Assembly (NCBI GenBank): GCA_018417955.1
Contig: JACTVC010000001.1
Coordinates: forward strand, 4,278,001 to 4,342,000
Reading direction: 5' to 3'
Origin: Laccaria trichodermophora
Lineage: Eukaryota; Basidiomycota; Agaricomycetes; Agaricales; Hydnangiaceae
DNA: 64,000 nucleotides
Notes under the pieces: generated by a model
What the model was told of the DNA's origin: nothing
What the model saw: only the letters and a program-made list of their open reading frames with translations
Database searches by the model: none
Program-made: the position numbers and the translations under genes
Shown here: piece by piece, positions 47,175 to 57,902 of the stretch
Layout of the letters: every line of letters begins with the position of its first letter
Numbering within the stretch: position 1 is the first letter of the stretch

Positions 47175-48990
47175 AGGTGTCTGGACAAATGTTGCATGAA
47201 AATGCGGAAGTCTCAAAGGTCAATTTAAATGTTAATTGCATCTGTGAAATATCTGAAAAAAAGACAACCCACGTGTCCAGACAATTATTGTGTGAAAATG
47301 CGGAAGTCGCGAAGGTCAATTTAAATGTTAATGGCATGTGCGGAATATCCGAAAAAATAACAACCCAGGTGTCTAGACAAATGTTGCATGAAAATGTGGA
47401 AGTCTTGAAGGTCAATTTAAATGTTAACGGCATCTGCGAAATATCCGAAGAAAAGACAACCCACGTGTCCAGACAAATATTGTGTGAAAATGCGGAAGTC
47501 CCGAAGGTCAATTTAAATGTTAACGACATGTGCGGAATATCTGAAAAATAACAACCCAGGGGTCCGGACAAATATTGTGTGAAAATGCGGAAGTCACGAA
47601 GGTCAATTTAAATGTTAATGGCATCTGCGAAATATCCGAAGAAAAGACAACCCATGTGTCCAGACAAATATTGTGTGAAAATGCGGAAGTCCTGAAGGTC
47701 AATTTAAATGTTAACGACATGTGCGGAATATCTGAAAAAATAACAACCCAGGGGTCCGGACACATGTTGTGTGAAAGTGCAGAAATCTGAACCCTCAATT
47801 TAAATATTAACAGCATGTGCAGAATATCCTGGACAAATGTTGCTTGAAAGTGTGGAAGTCTCGAAGTGTCAATTTAAATATCCACAGGATGTGCAGAATA
47901 TCCGAAAAAAGGCAACCCTGGTGTCTGCACAAATGTCGCATGAAAGTGCGGAAGTCCCGAAGTGTCAATTTAAATATTAACTGCATCTGCGAAATATCCG
48001 AAAAAAAGACAACCCAGGTGTCAAGATATATGTTGTGTGAAAAGGCAGAAGTCTCGAAGGTCAATTTAAATGTCAACAGCATCTGCGAAATATCCGAAAA
48101 AATAACAACCCAGGTGTCCAGACAAATATTGCGTGAAAGTGCGGAAGTCCCGAAGCATCAATTTAAATATTAACAGCATGTGCGGAATATCCTGGACAAA
48201 TATTGTGTGAAATGTGGAAGTCCCAAAGCATCAATTTAAATATCCATGGCATGTCTGGAATATCCGAAGAAATAATAACCCAGGTGTCTGGACAAATGTT
48301 GTGTGAAAATGCAGAAGTCACGAAGGTCAATATAAATGTTAACGGCATGTGCGGAATATCCGAAAAAAAGACAACCCAGGTGTCCGGATAAATATTGTGT
48401 GAAAATGCGGAAGTCCTGAAGGTCAATTTAAATGTTAACGACATGTGCGGAATATCCGAAAAAATAACAACCCAGGGGTCCGGACACATGTTGTGTGAAA
48501 GTGCAGAAATCCGAACCCTCAATTTAAATATTAACAGCATGTGCAGAATATCCTGGACAAATGTTGCTTGAAAGTGTGGAAGTCTCGAAGTGTCAATTTA
48601 AATATCCACAGGATGTGCAGAATATCCGAAAAAAGGCAACCCTGGTGTCTGCACAAATGTCGCATGAAAGTGCGGAAGTCCCGAAGTGTCAATTTAAATA
48701 TTAACCGCATCTGCGAAATATCCGAAAAAAAGACAACCCAGGTGTCCGGAAAAATATTGTGTGAAAGTGCGGAAGTCCCAAACCATCAATTTAAATATTA
48801 ATGGCATGTCCGGAATATCCTGGACAAATGTTGCGTGAAAATGCAGAACTCTTGAAACATCAATTTAAATATCCACAGCATGTGCGAAATATCCAAGAAA
48901 AAGACAACCCAGGTGTCTGGACAAATGTTGCATGAAAGTGTGGAAATCCTGAAGCATCAACCCAATTATCCACGGCATGTGCGAAATATC
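47175..48990 (+). repeat. 96-bp satellite array, left arm of G
   Basis: About 18-19 units run here. Early units are 95-96 bp and read as an open 32-residue repeat (ENAEVxKVNLNVNG, ICEISEKKTT); later units are shorter or longer. Each contains CAATTTAAAT and AATATCCGAAAAA. The open frame probably reflects a period divisible by three rather than a protein. Confidence 0.8.
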
Positions 48991-49739
48991 TCAGAAATGT
49001 TCCATGAAAATGCTGAATCCCCAAAGTATTAATCCAAATATTCATTTCAATGAATTTCATGAATTCAGCTACTCTGTCATTTCTGCTCCAGAAATTATGT
49101 TTCTAGGCTCGTTTGAAAGCTTGTGGGCAGGGGTATCCTACCCCGTACCATCACCTATACCTGTACACCATGTGGGATACCCAAACCTGTGCCATTGTCT
49201 ATGTACAACTATGATACACATTCCATGGAAGCCCAGAAAGATGCGAAATCTCTGGAGCCTTGATTTCCAAATACACTGGATATGGGGAAATGAATGGGGG
49301 CTGAGTATCTCAAATATATCATGCCACCAGCACATGTAGATGTAATAGAGTTATGCTTGATATCTTGGTTATCTGGGTGATTTTATACATTGTATTAGGG
49401 TGATAGAACTTTGACCACCATGTCCAAGGAATAGTTCCTGTGCACTTCATGCCTCTGAATTCTCAAGGCAGGAGGGCTTTCTGTCCTGGGCCAATATACC
49501 CTTCAGACCCAAGGAACTCACACTTCGCACATGTTCTGAATCACCATAGAATATTGTGAACACTTTCTTACATTTGCACATACCCAGAGAATATTGAACA
49601 TCAAATATTCAGCTTCTAATTCAATTTCCCAGGACATTTATGCAACCACCAGGGCTGTTTTTTCGGATATTCCACCCAGTCCATGGATATTTAAATCGAT
49701 GCTGTGGGCATTCCACTTTTCATGCAACATTTCTGAGAT

Positions 49740-50215
49740 ATTCTGCACATGCCTTTGGGTTTAGTTAGATGCTGTTAATATTTAAATTGAGGGTTCGGGA
49801 TTTCTGCACTTTCATGCAACATTTGTCCAGACACCTGGGTTGTTATTTTTTCGGATATTCTGCACATGCCGTTAACATTTAAATTGACCTTCAGGGCTTC
49901 CGCATTTTCACGCAACATTTGTCCAGACACCTGGGTTGTTATTTTTTCGGATATTCCGCACATGCCATTAACATTTAAATTGACCTTCAAGACTTCCACA
50001 TTCTCACACAATATTTGTCTGGACAGGTGGGTTGTCTTTTTTTCGGATATTTCGCAGATGCTGTTAACATTTAAATTGACCTTTGAGACTTCCGCATTTT
50101 CATGCAACATTTGTCCAGACACCTGGGTTGTTATTTTTCGGATATTCCGCACATGCCGTTAATATTCAAATTGATGACACCTGGGTTGTTATTTTTTTGG
50201 ATATTCTGCATGTCC
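49740..50215 (-). repeat. 96-bp satellite array, right arm of G
   Basis: Five units of the same satellite lie in inverted orientation relative to 47,175-48,990, followed by a degenerate sixth. Between the arrays (48,991-49,739) is AT-rich single-copy-looking sequence without recognisable genes. Confidence 0.8.
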
Positions 50216-50364
50216 CATAGATATTTACATTGATTCCACAGTGTCTGGAGAATATGCCACAAATTCAAGCAAAATCTCCGGAAATGCAATATCTGGGAAT
50301 TCACTGAATTTTCTCTGGACCACAATATCCGGAAAATTTGCACTGTGAACTTGACAAGGGACCT

Positions 50365-50565
50365 TCCGTGTTCCTTCGGTTGTTCCGCCTCCTTTCACCA
50401 CGTATATTCTGAGCCAAACTTGTGTGCAGATAATTGGCAGTATGTTTCCATCCATCAGGTAGACCGTCCGCATTCCTTCGGTTGTTCCACCCCCTTTCAC
50501 GATGTATATTCCGAGCCAAACTTGCATGCGGATAATTGGCGGCATGTTTCCATCCATCAGGTATA
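50365..50565 (+). repeat. About 118-bp tandem duplication in G
   Basis: Two units contain CCTTTCACCACGTATATTC, GAGCCAAACTTG and GTTTCCATCCATCAGGTA. A third, diverged unit is at 51,290-51,380 beyond the palindromic element. Confidence 0.7.
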
Positions 50566-51244
50566 CAGTGACTAGGCAAAAGTCTTGCACCACACAAATA
50601 ATTCTATATCCTCTCCAAGTTCAAGGGAATAGTTACCATATATATATGGTAATATACAGATATCCTATATATATCTTTGACATGAATATGAGATCTAGAT
50701 CTCATGCCCTGCTCCATGTAGGAAAAAGTGAAAAAACCAGGGTTTTGAGAGTTTTACAGATACTTCATGTGAGGGTCTGAAAAAATGTGAAGAATTAAGT
50801 ACTTGCTAACCCAAGTATACAGCACTTTGAATCACATCAATTGGATTAGTGGTTGTTGAGATATAGATGTAAGAAAAGGGCTTGTTTTGGTCGAATAGTC
50901 CATATTTCACCACATTTGACCAAAATAAGCCCTTTTCTTACACCTATATCTCAACAACTGCTAATCCAATTAATGTGATTCAAAGTACTGTATACTTGGG
51001 TTAGCAAGTACTTAATTCTTCACATTTTTTCAGACCCTCACATGAAGTATCTGTAAAACTCTCAAAACCCTGGTTTTTTCACTTTTTCCTACATGGAGCA
51101 GAGCATGAGATCCAGATCTCATATTCATGTCAAAGATGTATATAGAATATCTGTATATTACCATATATATATGGTAACTATTCCATTGAACTTGGAGAGG
51201 ATATAGAATTATTTGTGTGGTGCAAGACTTTTGCCTAGTCACTG
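50566..51244. mobile_element. Tc1/mariner-type palindromic MITE, TSD TA
   Basis: Each end reads CAGTGACTAGGCAAAAGTCT. The two halves (about 335 bp each, centre near 50,906) are almost perfect reverse complements. TA flanks both sides (50,564-50,565 and 51,245-51,246). CAGTG..GCAAAAGT ends and TA duplications are the hallmark of Tc1/mariner elements. No transposase. It is inserted in element G. Confidence 0.85.
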
Positions 51245-51617
51245 TATGGTTGTCCTCCTGTTGTGCATTCGGAGCTTTCTCCGGAGCACTCTTCGGATGT
51301 TCCTCCCCCTTTCACCAGGTATATTCTGCACCCAAGTTGCACGAAGATAATTGGCACCATCTATTCAACCATCATGTATATAGTCAAAGTGATAGCCTGG
51401 GCCTTACTTTGGTTCCATAGGAACTGGGCCCACATTTGGCGCCATTCCCTGAGTATATGGTCAAGGTGAATACCCTGGGCCTCACTTTGGTTCCATAAGT
51501 TACTTACATGTGCTGGTCCCACCTATGGTGCCATGCCCTGTACGGTCATTGGGCCCATTTGGGTAGCCCTATGAGCCATTGGGACAAAATCCAATTTCTA
51601 TTGTTATGGTACTATAG

Positions 51618-51889
51618 GCATATTTATGTCTACTTGTGTCTCAGGGCAGTTCAGGTTGCCCCCAAGTTGCCCCAGGATGTCCTGTGATGCCTGGTGACAC
51701 CCTCACTGTGGGGATGTGGCTTGTTTATTCTCTGGATAAATTGTGATCAGTGCATTCTGATTGGTCAATCACGATTTATTCAGGATATATCCAATGGATA
51801 TACAAGCCCACTCCTGCAGTGGGAAAAAGCTTACAAATATGTTTGTCCAAGGAAAAAAGTGATTTTCCTGATGCTGGACCCCCCTTGAT
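51618..51889 (-). mobile_element. Terminus of an element I-like transposon
   Basis: The sequence ends CTGGACCCCCCTTG at 51,889, the same terminus as element I. Going left it continues with the dispersed repeat also found at 16,980-17,100. The other end of this copy was not found. Confidence 0.5.
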
Positions 51890-54800
51890 CACACTGCAAA
51901 CATTCCAAGATACTGAGGTGAAAATATTTTGAAAGTATTTTGATGGTACATAAATTTCTCCCAAAATACTATCCACCATGTATGTGTTTAGTATGAAAAA
52001 AGATATTTCGTTACTAATGTAGTCCACTGCACTCCACTGGTATATTAACTGAATTAGAACAAACATTATGCTAATTTCAGCAGTCCAGTGGAGTCCAGTG
52101 GACTGTACTAGTAACATCAGTACTCAGTTATTATTATTAATACAACTAAAAAAGCGAAAATAGAGCACTATCATTAATAAACAACACTAGAAGTATTATA
52201 ATACTACAACATATACTATATTATGAAAACTAATGCTACCAATAACGAGGATCAAGCATTTTGTTCAGTCTGCGGGGTGAGATTACAAAGTGGGACAAAC
52301 TCACAGCGTTGTCCGATGGAACGTTATGTGGCATCACTTGTCACATCGACGTGACCATCCTTCCTACACCACACCACCACCTCAATTACGCCACCACTCA
52401 CCACCGCTGACGTCCAACGTCGGCGGTGGGTTTACTGTTTGCGTCAACCCACGACGACACCGCCCACCATCGATACTGCCCAACGTCGACGCCGCCTACC
52501 ATCGACACCGCCCACTGTCGACACCGCCCATGCCATGTCACTCCCGCTAACGAGGAACGGCAAACCCATGCCACGAACAACAATGGTGCCCATGCAAACA
52601 TATGGGTATGCAGAATGACGAGCCAAGAACGAGGGATGGCGCCCATGACGTTGCCATGTCATGGGCAAATGGTACGTGTTTGCCCAACCACCCCATTCCT
52701 CTGTCCTCACCACAACAGCAGACGAGCGCCCACTCCACCCACGAATTGTGACCAGTGCCCACCACGAGAAACGACAAGCGGACACGGAAAACGACAAGCG
52801 CCCACCACACCCACGAATTGTGACAAGCGCCCACCACGAGAAACGACAAGCGGACACAGAAAACAACAAGCGCCCACTGCACCCACGAATTGTGACAAGC
52901 GCCCACCACGAGAAACAACGAGCAGACACGGAAAGCGACGAACGCCCACAAAAAACGACAAGCGCCCACCTCCACCTCCACGAGCACCCACCCCCACCCG
53001 ATGGCACGCCAACGCAGAACGGCGACAAGGGCTTTGCAGCCACCCCCGTCGTCATTGCACCCCCCCACCTTGTTAACCTCGTTTACAGCCGCTCCCGTCG
53101 TCATTGCCCCCCCACCTCGTTAACCTTGTTTACAGCCGCTCCCGTCGTCATTGCCCCTCCACCTCGTTACAGCCGCTCCCGTCGTCATTGCCCCTCCACC
53201 TCGTTACAGCCGCTCCTGTCGTCATTGCCCCTCCACCTCGTTACAGCCGCTCCTGTCGTCATTGCCCCCCCACCTTGTTAACCTCGTTTACAGCTGCTCC
53301 CGTCATCATTGCCCCTCCACCTTGTTAACCTCGTTTACAGCTGCTCCCGTTGTCATTGCCCCCACCTTGTTTAACCTCGTTTACAGTGCTCCCATTGTCA
53401 TTGCCCCCCTCGTTATCGTCGTTTACAGCTTCTCCTGTTGTCATTGCCCCCCCCCCCACCTCGTTAACTCTCATTTACAGCTGCTCCTGTTGTCATTGCC
53501 GCCCCCTCGTTATCTTCTTTTACAGCTGCTCCCATTGTCATTTGTTTACGGCCACCGCCTCATTAACCTCGTTTACAGCCACTCCTGTTGTTATTGCCCC
53601 CACCTTGTCAACCTCGTTTACAGCTGCTCCCGTTGTCATTCCCTCCCCCCCCCACCTCATAGTAGATTTGCAATTTGTTATCATTACCTTTCGTTGAGAT
53701 TTCATAGGTAGTGTGTTCTCGCCAGTATATATACTTAGGTTGAAATTTTGGAAGATATGAATTTTGGGACTTGTGAATTTTTGAGTGAGTAAACTTGTGA
53801 AGTGTTTGTAAGCATTCCCATATCTGGCTTCTTTGGCTCATCTAAGGCAAATTGCTCCTTGTTCTGTAACCACCACCACTGCTCACTGTCTCACTATGCC
53901 AACCACCAGAGCTACTACCAAATCAACCTCTGTTGCTTCCACCTCTAGATCCAGGAAGAGGCAGGCTTCTGCTGCTGACCAGACTCCTAAGAAGAGGTTG
54001 AGGTCTGATTCCAACAAGAAGGCATCTAAGAAAGATCAGGGGGAGGAGGGGCAGGAGGGAGAGGGTCAAAAGGAGGGGAAGGAGGGGGAGGGGCAGGAGG
54101 AGGGGCAGGAGGAGGAGCAGGAGGAGGAGCAGGAGGAGGGTCAAGGGGAGGGTCAGGGGGAGGAGGAGGAGGATGAGGAAGAAGCTTTGGCTGAGCTGGA
54201 GGATGAGGTGGTTGTTGATAAGCCCAGACATGGGGGGAAGAGGGGGAAGGATGTCATCCTGAACAAGGGGGGGAAAAAAGGGTACAAAATCAATCACATT
54301 TACTTTGACATTCTCTGACATGAATTTTTAGCAAAAAGGGGTGCAAAACCAGTGCCCAGAAAAATGCAGAAGTGGCAGCTGAAGAAGCCAAGCGGGTCAA
54401 AAAGCAGACTCAGTGAGTTTTATTGCTTTATTTAAATCTTACATACTGAAATATTTAAAGCACTATGAAACTTTTAACCCAAAGGGGTATTTCAGTTGCA
54501 CCACCTGCACGTGCTGCTGTTTCTGCTGCCCCTGCTGCTTCCTCCATCCCTTCCAGTTCTGCTGCTTCTTCTGTTCCTGTTGTCCCTGATGTTCAGGCTA
54601 TCCCTGCTACTCTTGTTCCTGCCATTGCTGATATTCATGCTATTTCTGCTGTTTCTCCTGCTATGCCCACTGTTTCTGCTGTTTCTGCTATTCCCACTGC
54701 ATCTGCTGGTTCTGCTATTTCCACTGTTTCCACTGTTTCTGCTGCTGTTCTTTCTGTTTCTAATACCACTGTTCTTATTTCTACCACTGCTCCATTGACT

Positions 54801-56539
54801 TCTGGTGATGAACCAGGAGATGTCTCTATGGAAAGCCCTCCTTGTCCTGAGGGTTCTTCACGTGCCACTGGAGGCATTTTGCGGAACAGAGCTATGGGTC
54901 AACATTACAATCCTGTTGAACTGGAATTTGCCACCATGCAACCAAGTCTGAAGGTTCCTGTCACTGTCAACATGAACTTGGGACCAGTTCTTAAAGAAGT
55001 AGCTCTTCGCTGGCCACCAATTACTCGTAAGTAATTCTTGATGTATAATGCTTTAAATGTGATATAACTCTGTTTAGGTAACTGTATCCTTGTTTATGAT
55101 GCTCTTGATGGCCTTTGGATGGCCCAAGGTCTCTATGATATTGCGGTTGAAATCAATGACACCATTTTATTTGACAATTCAGGTGACAAGGCAACTCTAC
55201 ACCTTCTTGTTGTGGGTATTATATCCTATTTCAATACACTACAAAAGATCAACTTCTAATTATATTATAGAATTCTTTTGAGCCTGGAATTTCTTTTTCC
55301 TCAATTCCCCCTTCTCGTGCTCGTTCACTCCAAGGTGGATCTCTTCCATCTACCTCTCGTTCTGCCACACCCCACTCCTCTGTCCATTCTCACTCTCGCT
55401 CACATTCTCTATCAACATCTGGGGATATCCAAACTGGCAGTATTGAGCCTGCTGATGCAGTTCCAACTCAAAAAGATGCTGAGGACTTGGGCACTACTTT
55501 CAGTCCATATGAATCAAGTCTTCTCCATATTCTTAACATTCCCATGGACCTTACTCGTTCAGCAACTGCCAAGTCCCTCTCAGAACAATTTCTTGCCTAC
55601 CTTGCTGTCACTGATGCTCTTAATGCCATGCGCAAGGTTAAGCAGTGGCCTGAAAGAGCACCTACTGAGAAGCATGTTATTGAACTTTTTATTGGGAAAA
55701 GCCAGTGGAACAATGTTTGGCAACCAATCTTCAGTAGGGCTTCTCAGCACTTTCCAGACATGGTCAAGTGGCTACAAGGTGATGCTGACAGCAAGACTGA
55801 GGAGGAGCTTTGGGGGATAGAGGGGAAGTACAATCTCAAGATGTTGAAGGAATGGATGGATAGAGGTGGAAAGCCCTTGAAAGGGAAGGCTAGAGCTGTT
55901 GAAGAACCTGTTGCTGAAAGCTCATTGAAGGGATTGGAGAAAGACAAGGAGAAGAAGAAGAAGAAGAAGAAGTCAGATAAATCAGATGAGTAAGTTGGGA
56001 TGTAATAGTTACATATGCAATTGTTTGGGGTTTTTTGAATCTAACTTTTTACTATGCATTTTTTCAGATTTTTAGTTAAGCCTCATGTGATGGCTATTTC
56101 ACCTTTGATCTGGCTAGTTTTATGGCTTGCATTTCAGCCTCTTATATCAGTCACTGGACCAACAACAGCATTTCTAAATATCTTGATTCTGGCTGTATGT
56201 TCTCTAAAGCCTTATACTTTGGCTACATCACCGAGGTCTTTATTGTCCTCCACTGATTCCTGCCGGAATCCGGCGGAATCCGCGGAATTCCTGGAATTCC
56301 GGAGGAATCAAATTTGGCAGAGGGCCCTGCCAAATTGATCAAACAATTCCGCGGAATTTTGAATGGAATTCAAATTCCGCCGGAATGATTCCGGTGATCA
56401 CCCGGAAGGAATGCTAATGGAACGTGACCGGAACGGAATTCCTAATGCCCAAATCAAACGTCGGCATTTGCCGACGTTTGATTTGGACATCATCAACAAA
56501 CAACACCATCTCTTTCAACCACTACCACCATCACCGACG

Positions 56540-57180
56540 CCTACACACCACGTCGCCAACGTCCACCACCACGCACACCAGCCACGATGAGACAACGACG
56601 ACGGCCACGATACGAGAGACGACGCCTCGATGCCACATCAACAACCCCAGTGAACGAGCGCGGCAACACGTTGCCACGTCGCTGATAGCGACGTGGCAAC
56701 CAGACGACGAACGACGATTTCACAAAATCGTCATTCGTCGTCCTAGGTGAGCACCCCCCCAAACTCGTCCCAACCCAGCTCGCTAACACCACGCCCACGA
56801 CGAAGGACGGACACCACGCCAGTGCACCACCACGCCAACACACGACCACCACGACCATGCCCATGGACGACACGCCCCACCACATCAACGGACCGCCACC
56901 ACGTCAACGGACGACGCCCACATCAACGGACGACGACGACGACGTCAGCGGACGACGACGACCGCGTCAGCGGACGACGACGACGACATCAGCGGACGAC
57001 GACACCCACGTCAACGGACGACGAGCACATCAGCAGACGACGACCACGTCAGCGGACGACGACCACGTCAGCGGACGACGACCACGTCAGCGGAAGACGA
57101 CGACGACGACGTCAGCGGACGACGGCGCCCACGTCAACGGACGACGCGCACATCAGCGGACGACGACGACTCACCTTCCC
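56540..57180 (+). promoter_or_regulatory. D leader: hairpins and CGACGAC repeats
   Basis: A perfect palindrome, GTTGCCACGTCGCT-GAT-AGCGACGTGGCAAC, lies at 56,669-56,699. A second hairpin (ACGACGAACGACGATTT and its near-complement) lies at 56,704-56,743. It is followed by CTAGGTGAGC, a plausible splice donor. From 56,880 a repeat of CGGACGACGACCACGTCAG type continues to 57,170. Frames here are Arg/Thr/Asp low complexity and are not called as genes. Confidence 0.5.
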
Positions 57181-57515
57181 TGTCCCTCCTTTCCCTCCTC
57201 CCCTCCCTTTCCCTCCCCCCTTCCCTGTGCCTATCTTTGTCCATCTCCCCTCCCTTTTCTCTCCCCCTCCCTTTCTCTCCCCCTCCCTTTTCTCTCCCCC
57301 TCCCTTTTCTCTCCCCCTCCCTTTCTCTTCCCCTCCCTTTTCTCTCCCCCTCCCTTTTCTCTCCCCCTCCCTTTTTTCTCCCCCTTCCTTGTCCATCCCC
57401 CTTCCCTTTCTCTGTCCCTTCCCCCTTCCATATGTGTGCCTCTCTTTGCCCATCTTCTTCCCCCCCCTTCCATCCCCCCTCCACCCTTCCCTGTGCCTCC
57501 CCCTTCCTTTAGTAT
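57171..57515 (+). repeat. Polypyrimidine microsatellite in D
   Basis: About 345 bp of C and T on the sense strand are built from CTCCCTTTTCTCTCCCC units, with occasional TGTGCCT interruptions. It lies in the inferred leader intron of D. Confidence 0.9.
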
Positions 57516-57669
57516 ACACTGTAGTAAAATGTATTTTATGTTATAATTGCAATACATTAAAATTTGATTTCTATTTAAATTTGACTTCTGAATTTTGAAA
57601 GAATATGAGGCTATCAGTATAAGGTGACTTCAGAATGTAATAGAATAGATTTATGTAGCTCTACTGAAT

Positions 57670-57902
57670 ATACTACAATATGTGAACAATTGAATACATG
57701 GCTTGGTGGATTTGAGCCAACTCTCAAACACATGAAACCTGGAAATTTCAACTGGTTTTTACATGCAATGTTGTTTTATCACACAAAACATGTCCTCACT
57801 CAACAGAAACACAAAGCAAAGTCTCAGGAGACTAATGGTGGTGATGAAGACTTGGGTTTGGATGAACAACATGCAGAATCTAATGTCTCTGAATCTGATT
57901 GA
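57670..57902 (+). pseudogene. Last exon of the D transposase
   Basis: The frame containing CEQLNTWLGGFEPTLKHM and NFNWFLHAMLFYHTKHVL, then an acidic tail ending VSESD and a stop, is the C-terminal exon shared by the A, B and C transposases. Nothing upstream in D encodes the catalytic core, so it is an isolated exon left by internal deletion. Confidence 0.8.

Larger units (their letters stand above)
46514..51617. mobile_element. Element G: foldback-type element with satellite arms
   Basis: Terminal repeats of about 65 bp at 46,514-46,580 and 51,548-51,617 are reverse complements (CTATGGAACCATAAC versus CTATAGTACCATAAC, then TAGAAATTGGATTTTGTCCC). The left arm carries a long 96-bp tandem array. 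The right arm carries about five units in opposite orientation. GGGCCCAA words fill the left subterminal region. It splits the dispersed repeat at TTATCTCAGG; the target duplication is unclear. No transposase is recognised. Confidence 0.65.

Noticed and set aside
47175..50215. Possible CRISPR or coding array from the 96-bp repeats
   Set aside because: The units are contiguous, diverged and arranged in inverted arms of a foldback element. There are no spacers or cas genes.
52426..53711. Long open frames in the B-prime leader
   Set aside because: These are the mirror image of the B leader frames, with the same repeat-derived composition.
56747..57598. 283-codon open frame in D
   Set aside because: It translates CGACGAC repeats and a polypyrimidine tract; D is an internally deleted transposon.
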